DNA from: Candidatus Dependentiae bacterium
Lineage (GTDB): Bacteria > Babelota > Babeliae > Babelales > Vermiphilaceae
Length of the DNA: 64,000 nucleotides
Direction of reading: 5' to 3'
Assembly: GCA_026389015.1 (NCBI GenBank)
Contig: JAPLIR010000016.1
Span: 25,358-89,357 of the forward strand
Shown here: one piece after another, positions 16,502 to 25,747 of the stretch
Layout of the letters: every line of letters starts with the position of its first letter
How positions within the stretch are numbered: position 1 is the stretch's first letter
The notes under the pieces: model-generated
Seen by the model: only the letters and a program-made list of their open reading frames with translations
Told to the model about the DNA's origin: nothing
Database searches by the model: none
Made by a program: the position numbers and the translations under genes

Positions 16502-17620
16502 TCATTCTTGATTCCCCTTGGAACCTGGTTTAAAATTATAACGTTTAACTTGTAAAATTTTCTCATCAACAACATCTTCCTTATTAAATCTGATCCATGT
16601 TGCCCGTAAAATTTCAGGCGTCACTTTCTCTATATCCGCTTGAGCACTAGCATGCGCAAAGGAATAATTTAAACGTGATCGCGTCAATGACTTTCCTTTT
16701 CTGGTAATAAAAACAAAATCTGAATCTTCTCTTTGTTTTTCAGTAGCTTGAATATACGCTCTCAGCTCATCAATAAAAGGCGCTGGATAAACAACCGGAA
16801 GCTCCAACTTCTTATTTTTTCCTCGCGCAAATCGTATAATATTTTTTTCAAGATCAAGCTGAGCAACTTTGATATTTAATATCTCTGAAACACGGTGTCC
16901 ACCATACAACATGCAACGTGCAATTAGGGAATCCCTTTGGTTATTTGCATCAAGAACATCTAGAAAATGGTGCCAGTCTTCCAAGCTAAGAGCTTGAGTA
17001 ATGGTCTTAGAACTCAGACGATAAAACGTCTTACCTTCGTCCATTTTGGAGGGAACAGCGCGCCTGAACCATCTATCACTAATCCAATGAAGATATGAGG
17101 TAAATGAGATGTAACAAGCAGCCCGTGCTTGCCGTGAGCCCTCAGTCCAATCTTGCACGCTTTTTATATACTCAAGCGCTTGTTCATGACGCATATGACG
17201 AAAACCACCGACAGTAAAAATTTTACCGTCCGCAAAATATTCGTGAATTATTTTGCGCTTAATCATGTCAGTCATATACTCAGCATATTTGAGGCGCGTG
17301 CTATGCTCGAATTCCAATAACCAATCATTAATTGCTGCCGACAAAGGTAAATATTCTAGTTCATTAACAATATCACGGTAATGGCTACGCAACTTTTCTT
17401 TAAGAGCAAATAACTTTTTACTTTCTTCAGTACGCCTAAGAATTGAAAATTTTTCTTCTTCTTTTTCTTCTTCACGAAGCTTTCTAAAGTGCTCTCGCCC
17501 AGCCTCAAACTGCTTGTCGCTCATGGGAGGAATTACAACATCAAGATTTTGTTCTTGTCGTTCAACAAGTTCATCCTCAGTTAAGTTTCTTAAAATATCT
17601 TTTTTATTTTTATCTTCCAC
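16502..17620 (-). CDS. Tyrosine recombinase with altered catalytic C-terminus
   Basis: The 372-residue product has a charged N-terminal coiled region, a core-binding-like domain (about residues 80-190) and a catalytic domain with the first arginine in MLYGGHRVSEIL, a lysine in RFARGKNKKLELP, and box II as TPEILRATW, where the usual HxxR histidine is Glu. The normal LGH...Y end is replaced by EKILQVKRYNFKPG, leaving a candidate tyrosine only in KRYNF. Canonical strand-exchange chemistry is therefore doubtful. It is divergently transcribed from the serine recombinase across a 206-bp repeat-bearing region. Confidence 0.75.
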   Translation of the reverse strand: MEDKNKKDILRNLTEDELVERQEQNLDVVIPPMSDKQFEAGREHFRKLREEEKEEEKFSILRRTEESKKLFALKEKLRSHYRDIVNELEYLPLSAAINDWLLEFEHSTRLKYAEYMTDMIKRKIIHEYFADGKIFTVGGFRHMRHEQALEYIKSVQDWTEGSRQARAACYISFTSYLHWISDRWFRRAVPSKMDEGKTFYRLSSKTITQALSLEDWHHFLDVLDANNQRDSLIARCMLYGGHRVSEILNIKVAQLDLEKNIIRFARGKNKKLELPVVYPAPFIDELRAYIQATEKQREDSDFVFITRKGKSLTRSRLNYSFAHASAQADIEKVTPEILRATWIRFNKEDVVDEKILQVKRYNFKPGSKGNQE

Positions 17621-17722
17621 TAGGGGAAACCTTCTATCATAATCATTAATAAACGAACCTGACGAGAAGCATACTAACCCAGATTTTTTTCCAATGCAAG
17701 CCCATTGTTTAATATTTTCAAT

Positions 17723-17809
17723 CTTTCGCGCATAAATTATTCAAAATCATATTGCTTTCGCGCATAATTAATGTAGTATTTAACCGTAATTATCATACAT
17801 TAACCGTAA
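17723..17809. promoter_or_regulatory. Paired direct repeats between divergent recombinase genes
   Basis: Two 13-bp repeats CTTTCGCGCATAA (17723-17735 and 17755-17767, 32 bases apart) and two 10-bp repeats TTAACCGTAA (17780-17789 and 17800-17809, 20 bases apart) lie between the recombinase starts. The spacings of about three and two helical turns fit dimeric regulator or recombinase binding sites on one DNA face. Confidence 0.5.
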
Positions 17810-17826
17810 AATAAGGATTTAAACTT

Positions 17827-19389
17827 ATGAAAGCAATCATACTTGCCCGGGTATCAACCAAGGAACAACAAGAAGAAGGACAATCAATTCCAGCGCAAGT
17901 CAGAAGGCTCACAGAATATGCTGCTAAAAAAAAGCTGCACGTTGAGCACGTTTTCCAAATAGCCGAATCTTCAACTAAAGACACACGCAAACAATTCGAT
18001 CACATCATTACACTTATCAAGCAATCAAAAGAACCAGTAGCTCTGGTTACCGATACGGTTGATCGCTTACAACGAAGCTTTCGCGAAACACCACTATTTG
18101 ATGAACTGCGTAAAGAAGGAAAATTGGAACTACATTTCTTACGCGAGAATCTTATTGTAAATCAACACGCCAACAGCTCTCAGCTCATGCAATGGGACAT
18201 GGGTGTACTGTTTGCCTCAAGCTATGTAAGACAACTCAGCGACAATGTAAAAAGAAGCAAAGAGCAAAGTATCAAGAATGGAGAATGGAGCGCAAAGGCA
18301 CCTTTTGGTTATAAAAACATTGATCTACCTTCAGGCAAAAAAAGCATCGAGGTCGATCCACAAAATGCTCCCTACGTGATAAAAATGTTTGAGCTCTATG
18401 CTACGGGGCTCCATTCATTTCAGACAGTTGCCAATGAAATGGATAGAGTTGGCGTCAAAAATGCTCATGGTCGAAAAATACTACCCAGCAGAATAGAAGC
18501 AACTCTCAAAAATCCTTTTTATTATGGTGTCATGCGCATAAAAGGTGAATTGCATTCACATAAGTATCCGCCACTCATTGCTGAAGAATTATTCTACCAA
18601 GCACAGAAGGTCATGACGGGTCATAACAAAGCGCCTGTTCAATATGCAGGAAAACTAATACTCCTGCGCGGCCTGATAAAATGTCAGTATTGTGGATGTA
18701 CCGTTTCAGGCGATATCAAAAAAGAAAGATATGTATATTACACCTGTGGAAACTCAAAAAAAATCTGTAAAAAAGTATGGGTGAATGAGAAGGAGCTGCT
18801 TGAAGTCCTGCTTGAGCACTTTGATCGCATTAAACTTACTGATACCCAAATACAAGAGGTTATCACGTACTTGAAGCAATCGTACGCTCATGAACAAGCA
18901 TTCTTTAAGAACTCTCAAGAAACGCTCCGCAAAGAATTTGACCACATTCAAAACAGATCATCAAAATTAATCGATATGCATCTGGATGGAAGTATAGATC
19001 AAGAATCATATCGCACGAAAATGGATGAGTATAAAAAACGACAACGAGAAATCACTTCTGAAATGCAAGCTCATGTAAGCGGCGATGAAACATGCCTAAT
19101 GACTGCAGAAACCGTGCTGGGATTAGCTAAAAACGCTAGGGAGATTTTTGAGAGTTCGAATTTTGATGAAAAACGACAACTTTTGAATTTTGTATATTCG
19201 AACTTGAAACTGGATGATGGGAAACTGCTTGCAGAGCTGCGAGAGCCATTTTTAAGCATGACAAAAATGTCAGATCAACCTGATTGGCTGGGGCGGGAGG
19301 ATTCGAACCTCCGCGTGCCGGTACCAAAAACCGGTGCCTTACCGCTTGGCTACGCCCCAATAGAAAAGAAATTTCTTAGATCGATGTGA
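17827..19389 (+). CDS. Large serine recombinase
   Basis: The 520-residue product starts with the resolvase domain MKAIILARVSTKEQQEEGQS; the nucleophile is the serine of ARVST (residue 10). Then come the recombinase domain (KAPFGYKNIDLPSGKK, SRIEATLKNPFYYGVM) and a zinc ribbon (IKCQYCGCTVSGD ... YYTCGNSKKIC), followed by a coiled-coil region (about residues 355-420). This is the layout of phage and element integrases. The last 35 or so residues (GREDSNLRVP ... GALPLGYAP) are the antisense translation of the tRNA-Gln gene, so the native C-terminus was probably elsewhere before integration. No Shine-Dalgarno is obvious beyond AAGGA six bases upstream. Confidence 0.85.
   Translation: MKAIILARVSTKEQQEEGQSIPAQVRRLTEYAAKKKLHVEHVFQIAESSTKDTRKQFDHIITLIKQSKEPVALVTDTVDRLQRSFRETPLFDELRKEGKLELHFLRENLIVNQHANSSQLMQWDMGVLFASSYVRQLSDNVKRSKEQSIKNGEWSAKAPFGYKNIDLPSGKKSIEVDPQNAPYVIKMFELYATGLHSFQTVANEMDRVGVKNAHGRKILPSRIEATLKNPFYYGVMRIKGELHSHKYPPLIAEELFYQAQKVMTGHNKAPVQYAGKLILLRGLIKCQYCGCTVSGDIKKERYVYYTCGNSKKICKKVWVNEKELLEVLLEHFDRIKLTDTQIQEVITYLKQSYAHEQAFFKNSQETLRKEFDHIQNRSSKLIDMHLDGSIDQESYRTKMDEYKKRQREITSEMQAHVSGDETCLMTAETVLGLAKNAREIFESSNFDEKRQLLNFVYSNLKLDDGKLLAELREPFLSMTKMSDQPDWLGREDSNLRVPVPKTGALPLGYAPIEKKFLRSM
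19285..19359 (-). tRNA. tRNA-Gln (anticodon UUG)
   Basis: The minus strand folds as a standard tRNA: acceptor TGGGGCG/CGCCCCA, D-arm GCCAAGCGGTAAGGC, anticodon arm CCGGT-TTTTGGT-ACCGG with anticodon TTG, T-arm GGAGG-TTCGAAT-CCTCC, discriminator G and encoded CCA at 19285-19287. A 5' U is typical of tRNA-Gln. The gene lies wholly inside the 3' end of the serine recombinase frame on the opposite strand and marks the element insertion site. Confidence 0.95.
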
Positions 19390-19402
19390 AAGGAAAAATC
19401 AA

Positions 19403-19699
19403 CTACTCTGCTTCGTTGTAGTCAGGTTGTTGATCCTGTTCGAGTACTATAACTCGTTGATATTCGTTTACGATGCTGTCTTCGATAAGTTTACGAGTGT
19501 CAGCATTCAAAGGGTGGACTATATCTCTAAAGGTGCCATCATTTCTGCGCCGTGAAGGCATCGAAACAAAAAAACCTTTATGTCCTTCAATAATTTTCAA
19601 ATCACGGACAATGAAGCAATTATCAAAAACCACTGTCGCGTACGCTTTCAATCTTCCACTCTCTTTAGCTGGATAAACTTTTACTTCAGTTATTGTCAT
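19403..19699 (-). CDS. spoVG: SpoVG family DNA-binding regulator
   Basis: The 98-residue product matches SpoVG over its full length: MTITEVKVYP, LKAYATVVFDNCFIVRDLKI, KGFFVSMPSRRRNDG, FRDIVHPLNADTRKLIEDSI. SpoVG proteins bind DNA and RNA and regulate septation, capsule and virulence genes in Firmicutes, spirochaetes and others. A good sigma70-type promoter lies 70 bases upstream, and the gene appears monocistronic. Confidence 0.9.
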   Translation of the reverse strand: MTITEVKVYPAKESGRLKAYATVVFDNCFIVRDLKIIEGHKGFFVSMPSRRRNDGTFRDIVHPLNADTRKLIEDSIVNEYQRVIVLEQDQQPDYNEAE

Positions 19700-19769
19700 G
19701 TGTATAACCCTTAGAGAAAGTTGAATTACTATCTTTTTTTTTACTAGTTAAATTAACCAATTGAAGCTT

Positions 19770-19798
19770 AATTTAATGGTATCTGAGGGTTTTGTCAA
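19770..19798 (-). promoter_or_regulatory. Sigma70-type promoter of spoVG
   Basis: On the minus strand a perfect TTGACA (19793-19798) is followed by a 17-base spacer and TAAATT (19770-19775). This gives a 5' untranslated region of about 60 bases before spoVG. Confidence 0.6.
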
Positions 19799-19815
19799 AC
19801 AATCATTTCACTTTT

Positions 19816-20742
19816 TCAAATTTTTTCTACGGCTCGTAATTTAGCAGAGCGTGCGGACGGATTTTCTTGGATCTCCTCAGGCGTTCCAGACACAACTCTG
19901 TGCGTTAAAACTTTCACAGCACCCTTTTCTTCTTGCTCCCTAAAGAACGTCTTAACCAAACGATCTTCAAGTGAATGAAAGCTAATGCATACCAAGTGGC
20001 CACCCTTGCTGAGTGCAGGTAATGCCATAGGCATAAACGCAGTAATGTTATTCAACTCTCTGTTAACATACAACCGCAATGCTTGAAACACTTTGGTTGC
20101 TGGATGCGTTCTTGATTTTTTTTGTCGTGGCACAACACGTTCAATAATTTCAACAAGCTGTTTGGTTGTTGAAATCCATCCCTTTTTACGCGCATCCATA
20201 ATTGCCTGAGTAATCTGCTTAGCTTGAGATTCTTCGCCAAGTTGCCAGAAAATTTCTCGCAATTTAGTATCAGAACTCTTATTAATAACTTGATAAGCAG
20301 TTATTTGTTGGTGCGCTGGGGACATCCGCATATCAAGCGGCGTGTCTTTGAACATTGAAAAACCAGGACGATCCATCAACTGAATTTGGGATGTACCAAA
20401 ATCGGCCAAAATACCGTCAACAGATTTAATGTTTGATTGCTTTAAGATTTTATAGAGTAATGCAAAATTACCCCAAATAAGACGTAAGCGATCGCCAAAC
20501 TCTTCTACCATAGGCACGCCATAGGTGTCCAAAATTTCTTGATCCCAATCCATGGCAATAACCCGGCATCCAGGCTCGCGCTCAAGAATTGCCCTCGTGT
20601 GCCCGCCAGTACCAAAAGTAACATCCAAGTACACCTTGCCAGGTTTAAGATCGAGGTAGGTCAAAACCTCTTGAACCAACACTGGTTTATGAAATCTCTT
20701 GGGCTCTATTATTTCTATATCGTCATTATCATTATGAGTCAT
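19816..20742 (-). CDS. rsmH: 16S rRNA m4C1402 methyltransferase
   Basis: The 308-residue product is RsmH (MraW): FHKPVLVQEVLTYL, the SAM motif YLDVTFGTGGHTRAIL, GILADFGTSQIQL, RGFSM-like PGFSMFKDTPLDMRM, and LVCISFHSLEDRLVK near the end, with length normal for the family. It N4-methylates C1402 of 16S rRNA. In most bacteria it heads the mra/dcw cluster; here it is followed upstream on the same strand by murF and ftsK, so the cluster is reduced. It lies 34 bases downstream of murF. Confidence 0.95.
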   Translation of the reverse strand: MTHNDNDDIEIIEPKRFHKPVLVQEVLTYLDLKPGKVYLDVTFGTGGHTRAILEREPGCRVIAMDWDQEILDTYGVPMVEEFGDRLRLIWGNFALLYKILKQSNIKSVDGILADFGTSQIQLMDRPGFSMFKDTPLDMRMSPAHQQITAYQVINKSSDTKLREIFWQLGEESQAKQITQAIMDARKKGWISTTKQLVEIIERVVPRQKKSRTHPATKVFQALRLYVNRELNNITAFMPMALPALSKGGHLVCISFHSLEDRLVKTFFREQEEKGAVKVLTHRVVSGTPEEIQENPSARSAKLRAVEKI

Positions 20743-20776
20743 CTAAAACCATCGATTTGAAATGTGATGTGGAATT

Positions 20777-22180
20777 CTAACTTTGTTTTTCGGTAAAAGT
20801 ATCAATCAGATTATTCAACGCCATGCCGCGTGAACCTTTTACCAAGACAACCGATTCTTCCTTAAGTTTACCCTGCAATGCTTCAACTGCTGCCGTCCAA
20901 GTAGGAACTACTTCAACATGCAATCCAATAGGAGCTGTTTTCTTAGTCCATTTTACCAGATCGCCAACTAAAATCACCTGTTTTAATGAAGACACCTTGC
21001 GCAAGAATCTACCCAACTGTCTATGCCAAAAAGGAGAATTGACGCCTAGCTCAAGCATATCACCAAGTATAGCAATCTTTTGGGAGCTCGTCTCAATGTT
21101 TTGGAAGGCTAATAATGCCGCTTTCATGCTTTCTGGGTTGGCATTATAACAATCATTAATCATGACGCCTTTAAAATCTTTGAGCTGTTTTTGCTCAAAG
21201 CGGCCGGCAACCTGCAATGGTTGTTCAATCGCCTGTAAAATGACTTTATTGGAAACACCTAACCAAAGAGCTGCTGCTGTTGCTGCTAGCGCATTGAATA
21301 CAACGCCAGCGTGTGGTTGCGGCAAGGTCACAGTGTATTTTTCGCGATAAATCTTCATGACACAGGTAACCGCAGTTCCTGTAGCACGAATTTTACGCGC
21401 TTGAATTTGATTGGTTGTTTTAGCACCAAACTTAATCACTGGATGAGTGTAGGCAACATGCGACAACAATGCTTGATCGCCATTGATAATACCAATGCTT
21501 TGTTCGGTGAAATATTTGAATATATCTCGCTTTTCTAAGGCAATGTCAGCCAATGATCCAAGGCCTTCCATATGGCAATGCCCTACATTGGTAACAATAG
21601 CTGTTGTTGGACGCAGCATATCAACGATGTCTGCCATTTCGCCACGCTTGTTAATACCAACCTCAAAAATAGCGGCTTGGCATTCTGGATGCATCTTGAA
21701 GATCGTAATAGCAACACCAATTTTGGTGTTTTGATTACCCTGTGATGCGATAAACTTCATATCATTTAATGTTAGGATATTAGCCAACATTTCTTTAGTT
21801 GATGTTTTGCCGACCGACCCAGTTATCCCTACAACAGGATAGGTGAATTGAGCACGCCATGCTTTTGCTAAATCAAACAATGCTTGCAAGGTGTCCTGCA
21901 CCACGAGCACAAACAATGTCTCACGTTTTTTAGGATCTATTTTCTTTAATAACTCTTGTTTGCTTGCGGCAATCATCAATCCTGATGCGCCCTTTTTAAT
22001 TGCTTCATCAATAAAAGCGTGACCATCAATATGAACCCCTTGCACAGCAACAAATATATCACCTTCTTGCAACATGCGAGTATCAACGGCAAAAGAAAGT
22101 CTCTTTGGCGCCGCATTGGCTATTAAAGAAACATCAGGCAACGTTTTACGTATAAATTGTTCATCAAAATGCATTGACAT
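20777..22180 (-). CDS. murF: UDP-MurNAc-tripeptide:D-Ala-D-Ala ligase
   Basis: The 467-residue product is MurF. It has the N-terminal UDP-MurNAc-tripeptide binding domain (SFAVDTRMLQEGDIFVAVQG), the ATP loop VVGITGSVGKTSTKEM, QGNQNTKIGVAITIF, the central domain (FEVGINKRGEMADIV), and the C-terminal lobe with DCYNANPESMKAALLAF and GDMLELG. It adds D-Ala-D-Ala to the muramyl tripeptide, the last cytoplasmic step of peptidoglycan precursor synthesis. Its presence with uppP implies that the organism makes peptidoglycan, unlike some wall-less symbionts. Confidence 0.95.
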   Translation of the reverse strand: MSMHFDEQFIRKTLPDVSLIANAAPKRLSFAVDTRMLQEGDIFVAVQGVHIDGHAFIDEAIKKGASGLMIAASKQELLKKIDPKKRETLFVLVVQDTLQALFDLAKAWRAQFTYPVVGITGSVGKTSTKEMLANILTLNDMKFIASQGNQNTKIGVAITIFKMHPECQAAIFEVGINKRGEMADIVDMLRPTTAIVTNVGHCHMEGLGSLADIALEKRDIFKYFTEQSIGIINGDQALLSHVAYTHPVIKFGAKTTNQIQARKIRATGTAVTCVMKIYREKYTVTLPQPHAGVVFNALAATAAALWLGVSNKVILQAIEQPLQVAGRFEQKQLKDFKGVMINDCYNANPESMKAALLAFQNIETSSQKIAILGDMLELGVNSPFWHRQLGRFLRKVSSLKQVILVGDLVKWTKKTAPIGLHVEVVPTWTAAVEALQGKLKEESVVLVKGSRGMALNNLIDTFTEKQS

Positions 22181-22299
22181 CTCACTATCCAGGAATTTTA
22201 ATATTATTTACACTCGTTTTTAGAGTAGCATTCTACATCTATATATGAACACAAAAAATGTCTTTTTTTTGTACATTTGTCAAGTATAGCAAAAAAAAA

Positions 22300-24678
22300 C
22301 TAATGAATCACTTTTCTTGTTTTGCCGCCATCTGCGCTCATAATTAACCCCTGCTGTTCAAGTTGCTCAATGATTCGTGCTGATCGGTTAAAACCTATGC
22401 GAAATTTGCGTTGCAACAACGAAATAGAAACTTCGTCAATTTCTTTCAAAAATATCAAAACATCGTGATAAATTTGGTCAAGGGACTCATCGGCATTACC
22501 ATAGCCTGTGCTGACTTGCTCGGCTAAATGAAGGTAGTGTGGTGGTTGCTCAGCCCGTGCATGGGCTACCACGTCATTAATCTCCTTGTCTGACACATAA
22601 GCGCCATGGACACGGCGCAATAGCGACCCTGCTGCGTCCAAAAAGAGCATATCACCACGACCCAACAACTTATCCGCTCCTCCACAGTCCAATATAGTAC
22701 GCGAATCGATTTTTGAAGTTACGCGAAATGAAATTCTGCTGGGGAAGTTAACCTTGATTAACCCCGTAATCACATCAACCGAAGGTCGTTGCGTTGCAAC
22801 CACCATGTGAATACCTGCCGCACGAGCCATTTGGGTAATGCGGGCAATCAAATCCTCAATATCCCTGCCGGCTGTCATCATTAAATCGGCCAATTCATCA
22901 ATGATCACCACAATATACGGCATTGGCTCTGTCGCCTTTTCATGCAAGCCAACCATGGCGTTATAGTCAAAAATATTACGCGCGCCGCAACCAGCCATTA
23001 ATTCGTACCGCTCTTCCATTTGTTTGACCACCCAGCGCAGAGCCATCGTCGCCCGTTTGGCATCAGTAATAATAGGGAATATTAAATGAGGAATGTCAGC
23101 ATAACTGGCAAATTCAAGGCGCTTAGGGTCAATGAGCATGAGGCGCAATTCAGCTGGCTTGCATTTACACAAAAGGCTAATGAGCATGGTATTAAGGGCA
23201 ACAGATTTACCTGATCCGGTAGAACCAGCAACAAGCAGATGCGGCATGCGAACCAAGTCAACCACCACATGGTTACCAACCGTATCTTGTCCCAAAATCA
23301 CGGGCAATGCACCTTTAAAATCTTTATACGCCGATGAATAAATAGTATGGGCTAATAACACATCATGCCGCTGTTTGTTGGCTACCTCAAACCCAACCAC
23401 CGAACGACCAGGTATAGGAGCAATAATGCGAATACTCAGTGCTTGCAAAGCCATGGCAAGGTCGTCTTCAAGCGCCACAATCTTGCTCACCTTAGTATCA
23501 ATGTTTGGTTGATATTCAAACAACGTAACCACCGGACCAGATTTAATAGAGGTCACGGTGCCGTACACACCAAAACGTTCTAATTTTTCTTCTAATATTT
23601 TTGAACGTTGATCGTCTCTATTTGAACGGGTGTCCTGCTGGTCCGTGCGTGCGGTGGTAAAAATTCCATCTTGCGGGAGACGATACGGCTTAGACGTAAC
23701 ATCTTTTCGTATCGGCTCGAGCATACCATCATCTTCTTCCGCCACGAGATCAGCTGCTGGTTCTTCAAAAGCAACATCATCAAATAAATGAGTTTCAGTC
23801 GGCACATGATAAACAATATCACTCATTATATCATGCTGAACTTCTGCCTTCATTGATCCGGCAGTGTAGACATGCTCCATAGTCTGCATGCTATGATTTT
23901 CGGTTGCCTGCTCATCAAAGAAAGAAGAATCGATCGCGCCATAGTCTGCTGACGCAAGCAAATCTCGTTCAAAATCAGTCACAGAATAGTCATCATCAGT
24001 TAACACAGCGCCATCGTACATTTTTTTTATAAACCGAGCTGCTGCTGCAATCGGCATTACCACTACCACCCCAAGTTTATACAAAAATCGACCAACCGGC
24101 AGCAAAAAGCTTTTGCTCAAAACAACCCGTACGCCACGCATGAGAGCTTGCACCAGCAACATGAAAGAAAATCGCGTTAACAAAATAAAGCAAATCAACA
24201 AAAGCATGTGGAGGAATATTCCGCCACCAACAACACCAAAGACCGTAGCCATATGTTTGCGCACCATGTCGCCCAACAAACCACCAGGAAATTGCGCACC
24301 AAAAAAATCAATGTGATACAAACTGCACAACGCAGCACACACAAATAGTAATAACCCACTCGCACCAAGCCTCTCCCATTCTTGCTTATAAGAGATGCGC
24401 GTAAGCACGAGATAGGCAATAAAAAACAACAACCCTGCCAATAATAATGCGGATGCCCCAAACAAATATAAAAGGAATGCAGACACATGCGCGCCAAGAA
24501 TGCCACCTAAATTACGTGTTGGATTTGGCATATTGGTATAATAAAACCATGAGCTGTCATGTGCATTGTGCGAAAATACGGCTACTGCTACAAACAATGC
24601 AGCAGCTATCAGCAAACATGCAATAAGATCTTGTTTGTAGGACAGCGCACCTACTGTTTTTGAACGAAATTTAAACAT
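22300..24678 (-). CDS. ftsK: DNA translocase FtsK/SpoIIIE
   Basis: About 792 residues. The N-terminal quarter has four to five membrane segments (for example LIACLLIAAALFVAVAVF and AFLLYLFGASALLLAGLLFF). The acidic linker (about residues 245-345) leads to the motor: beta-domain GVYGTVTSIKSGPVVTLFEY, Walker A VAGSTGSGKSVALN, Walker B VVIIDELADLMM, and IARITQMARAAGIHMVVATQ. The C-terminal gamma winged helix (SISLLQRKFRIGFNRSARII) recognises KOPS-like sequences. It segregates chromosome termini during division. The chosen start (24678) has GAGGGG seven bases upstream; the Met at 24693 has none. Confidence 0.95.
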   Translation of the reverse strand: MFKFRSKTVGALSYKQDLIACLLIAAALFVAVAVFSHNAHDSSWFYYTNMPNPTRNLGGILGAHVSAFLLYLFGASALLLAGLLFFIAYLVLTRISYKQEWERLGASGLLLFVCAALCSLYHIDFFGAQFPGGLLGDMVRKHMATVFGVVGGGIFLHMLLLICFILLTRFSFMLLVQALMRGVRVVLSKSFLLPVGRFLYKLGVVVVMPIAAAARFIKKMYDGAVLTDDDYSVTDFERDLLASADYGAIDSSFFDEQATENHSMQTMEHVYTAGSMKAEVQHDIMSDIVYHVPTETHLFDDVAFEEPAADLVAEEDDGMLEPIRKDVTSKPYRLPQDGIFTTARTDQQDTRSNRDDQRSKILEEKLERFGVYGTVTSIKSGPVVTLFEYQPNIDTKVSKIVALEDDLAMALQALSIRIIAPIPGRSVVGFEVANKQRHDVLLAHTIYSSAYKDFKGALPVILGQDTVGNHVVVDLVRMPHLLVAGSTGSGKSVALNTMLISLLCKCKPAELRLMLIDPKRLEFASYADIPHLIFPIITDAKRATMALRWVVKQMEERYELMAGCGARNIFDYNAMVGLHEKATEPMPYIVVIIDELADLMMTAGRDIEDLIARITQMARAAGIHMVVATQRPSVDVITGLIKVNFPSRISFRVTSKIDSRTILDCGGADKLLGRGDMLFLDAAGSLLRRVHGAYVSDKEINDVVAHARAEQPPHYLHLAEQVSTGYGNADESLDQIYHDVLIFLKEIDEVSISLLQRKFRIGFNRSARIIEQLEQQGLIMSADGGKTRKVIH

Positions 24679-24774
24679 GGCATTACCCCTCATTAATGAT
24701 TCATTCTCATACTTTAATGTTGAGTGTAGATAATGCGCATGAAGTGATGCAAGAATTTGCAGGATATGGAGAAA

Positions 24775-25587
24775 TCAAATCATCAATGAGATAAGAATCG
24801 GCACCAGCATATACAAGCCAAACCACCACATTGTGTGTGCATCAGCACGTCTTGCAACACAGCGTAACGCATAAAAAGAAACAACGCCCGCACTCGCCAT
24901 AACCAGCAGAGTAATAGGTTGCAGCAAAGGTGATTGAACACCAGAAATCATGATTACACTAGCACTATGCAAAAATGCAACAGTAATGAGTGGCCAGACC
25001 ACCAACCATGATAATTCAAAAGATTTATGAGAAGGAAACCCAAGCCAACGAGCGCACACGTAGGTTGTTGCAAAGCGAGAAATTCCCGGCAACAAAGCGC
25101 ATCCTTGCACAAAACCAAGCAGACAGGCATGCGCAACATTAAAAGAAGGCTTTCTACGCCTTGACACAAAACGCAACGAAAGCAATGCTAACGCGGTTAC
25201 TATAAAACCAACACTCAATGGAATGGCAATAGAATACGCACGTATCAAAAAATAACATGCGGCCGTAATACAATCAGCAACAAACGTGAGGCCAATAATG
25301 TTGAGTATAATGCGCCAACATCTACGCACATGCAACAACAAGAATGACCATCGTGAAAAAAAGAACCATGCAACAACAAATACTGTAACCCCATGCACAA
25401 AATGGTCCACCAGCGCAACACGTACCCACCCAATGCCATGAGTATATGAAACAACATCATGATAATGATCAATAACATAACCATATTGTTGCGCAATGCG
25501 TTCAACCAAATAACAATGGCCCGAACTACTAATGGGAAAACTTTCCAACAAAATTTGTACAATCAACCAACAGTAAAAATACAGCAT
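24775..25587 (-). CDS. uppP: Undecaprenyl-diphosphatase (BacA type)
   Basis: The 270-residue integral membrane protein has the two BacA signature motifs: ESFPISSSGH (about residues 15-24) and GFVQGCALLPGISRFATT (about residues 158-175), with seven to eight membrane segments. The second motif usually reads GISRSG; here it is GISRFA, a mild deviation. The enzyme recycles undecaprenyl pyrophosphate for cell-wall synthesis and confers bacitracin tolerance. It sits upstream of ftsK on the same strand, 97 bases away. Confidence 0.85.
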   Translation of the reverse strand: MLYFYCWLIVQILLESFPISSSGHCYLVERIAQQYGYVIDHYHDVVSYTHGIGWVRVALVDHFVHGVTVFVVAWFFFSRWSFLLLHVRRCWRIILNIIGLTFVADCITAACYFLIRAYSIAIPLSVGFIVTALALLSLRFVSRRRKPSFNVAHACLLGFVQGCALLPGISRFATTYVCARWLGFPSHKSFELSWLVVWPLITVAFLHSASVIMISGVQSPLLQPITLLVMASAGVVSFYALRCVARRADAHTMWWFGLYMLVPILISLMI

Positions 25588-25747
25588 TCAACAGCACTTT
25601 CTAACGTATGAAAACATCACAACAATCACTCACAGATGAATCGCCGTACATTTTTCTTTACTTTTTTTTAGATGAGTGAGTATAATGCATTTTATCAAAT
25701 ACGTCGATGTGAAACAATTACTATAAATGCATGATTTTTAGACATGA

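Larger units (their letters stand above)
11405..19288. mobile_element. Integrated phage-satellite-like element next to tRNA-Gln
   Basis: A block of phage-type genes separates the resistance-like cluster from the division genes: three small phage-associated proteins, a primase, a D5-like ATPase, a small ORF, an HTH protein and a tyrosine recombinase on the minus strand, then a large serine recombinase on the plus strand running into the 3' end of tRNA-Gln. No capsid, tail or large terminase gene is present, so it is a small (about 8 kb) satellite, plasmid-derived or decayed element. The right edge is taken as the tRNA discriminator base. The left edge is only the last element-type gene; no direct repeat of the tRNA end was found. 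Confidence 0.7.
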
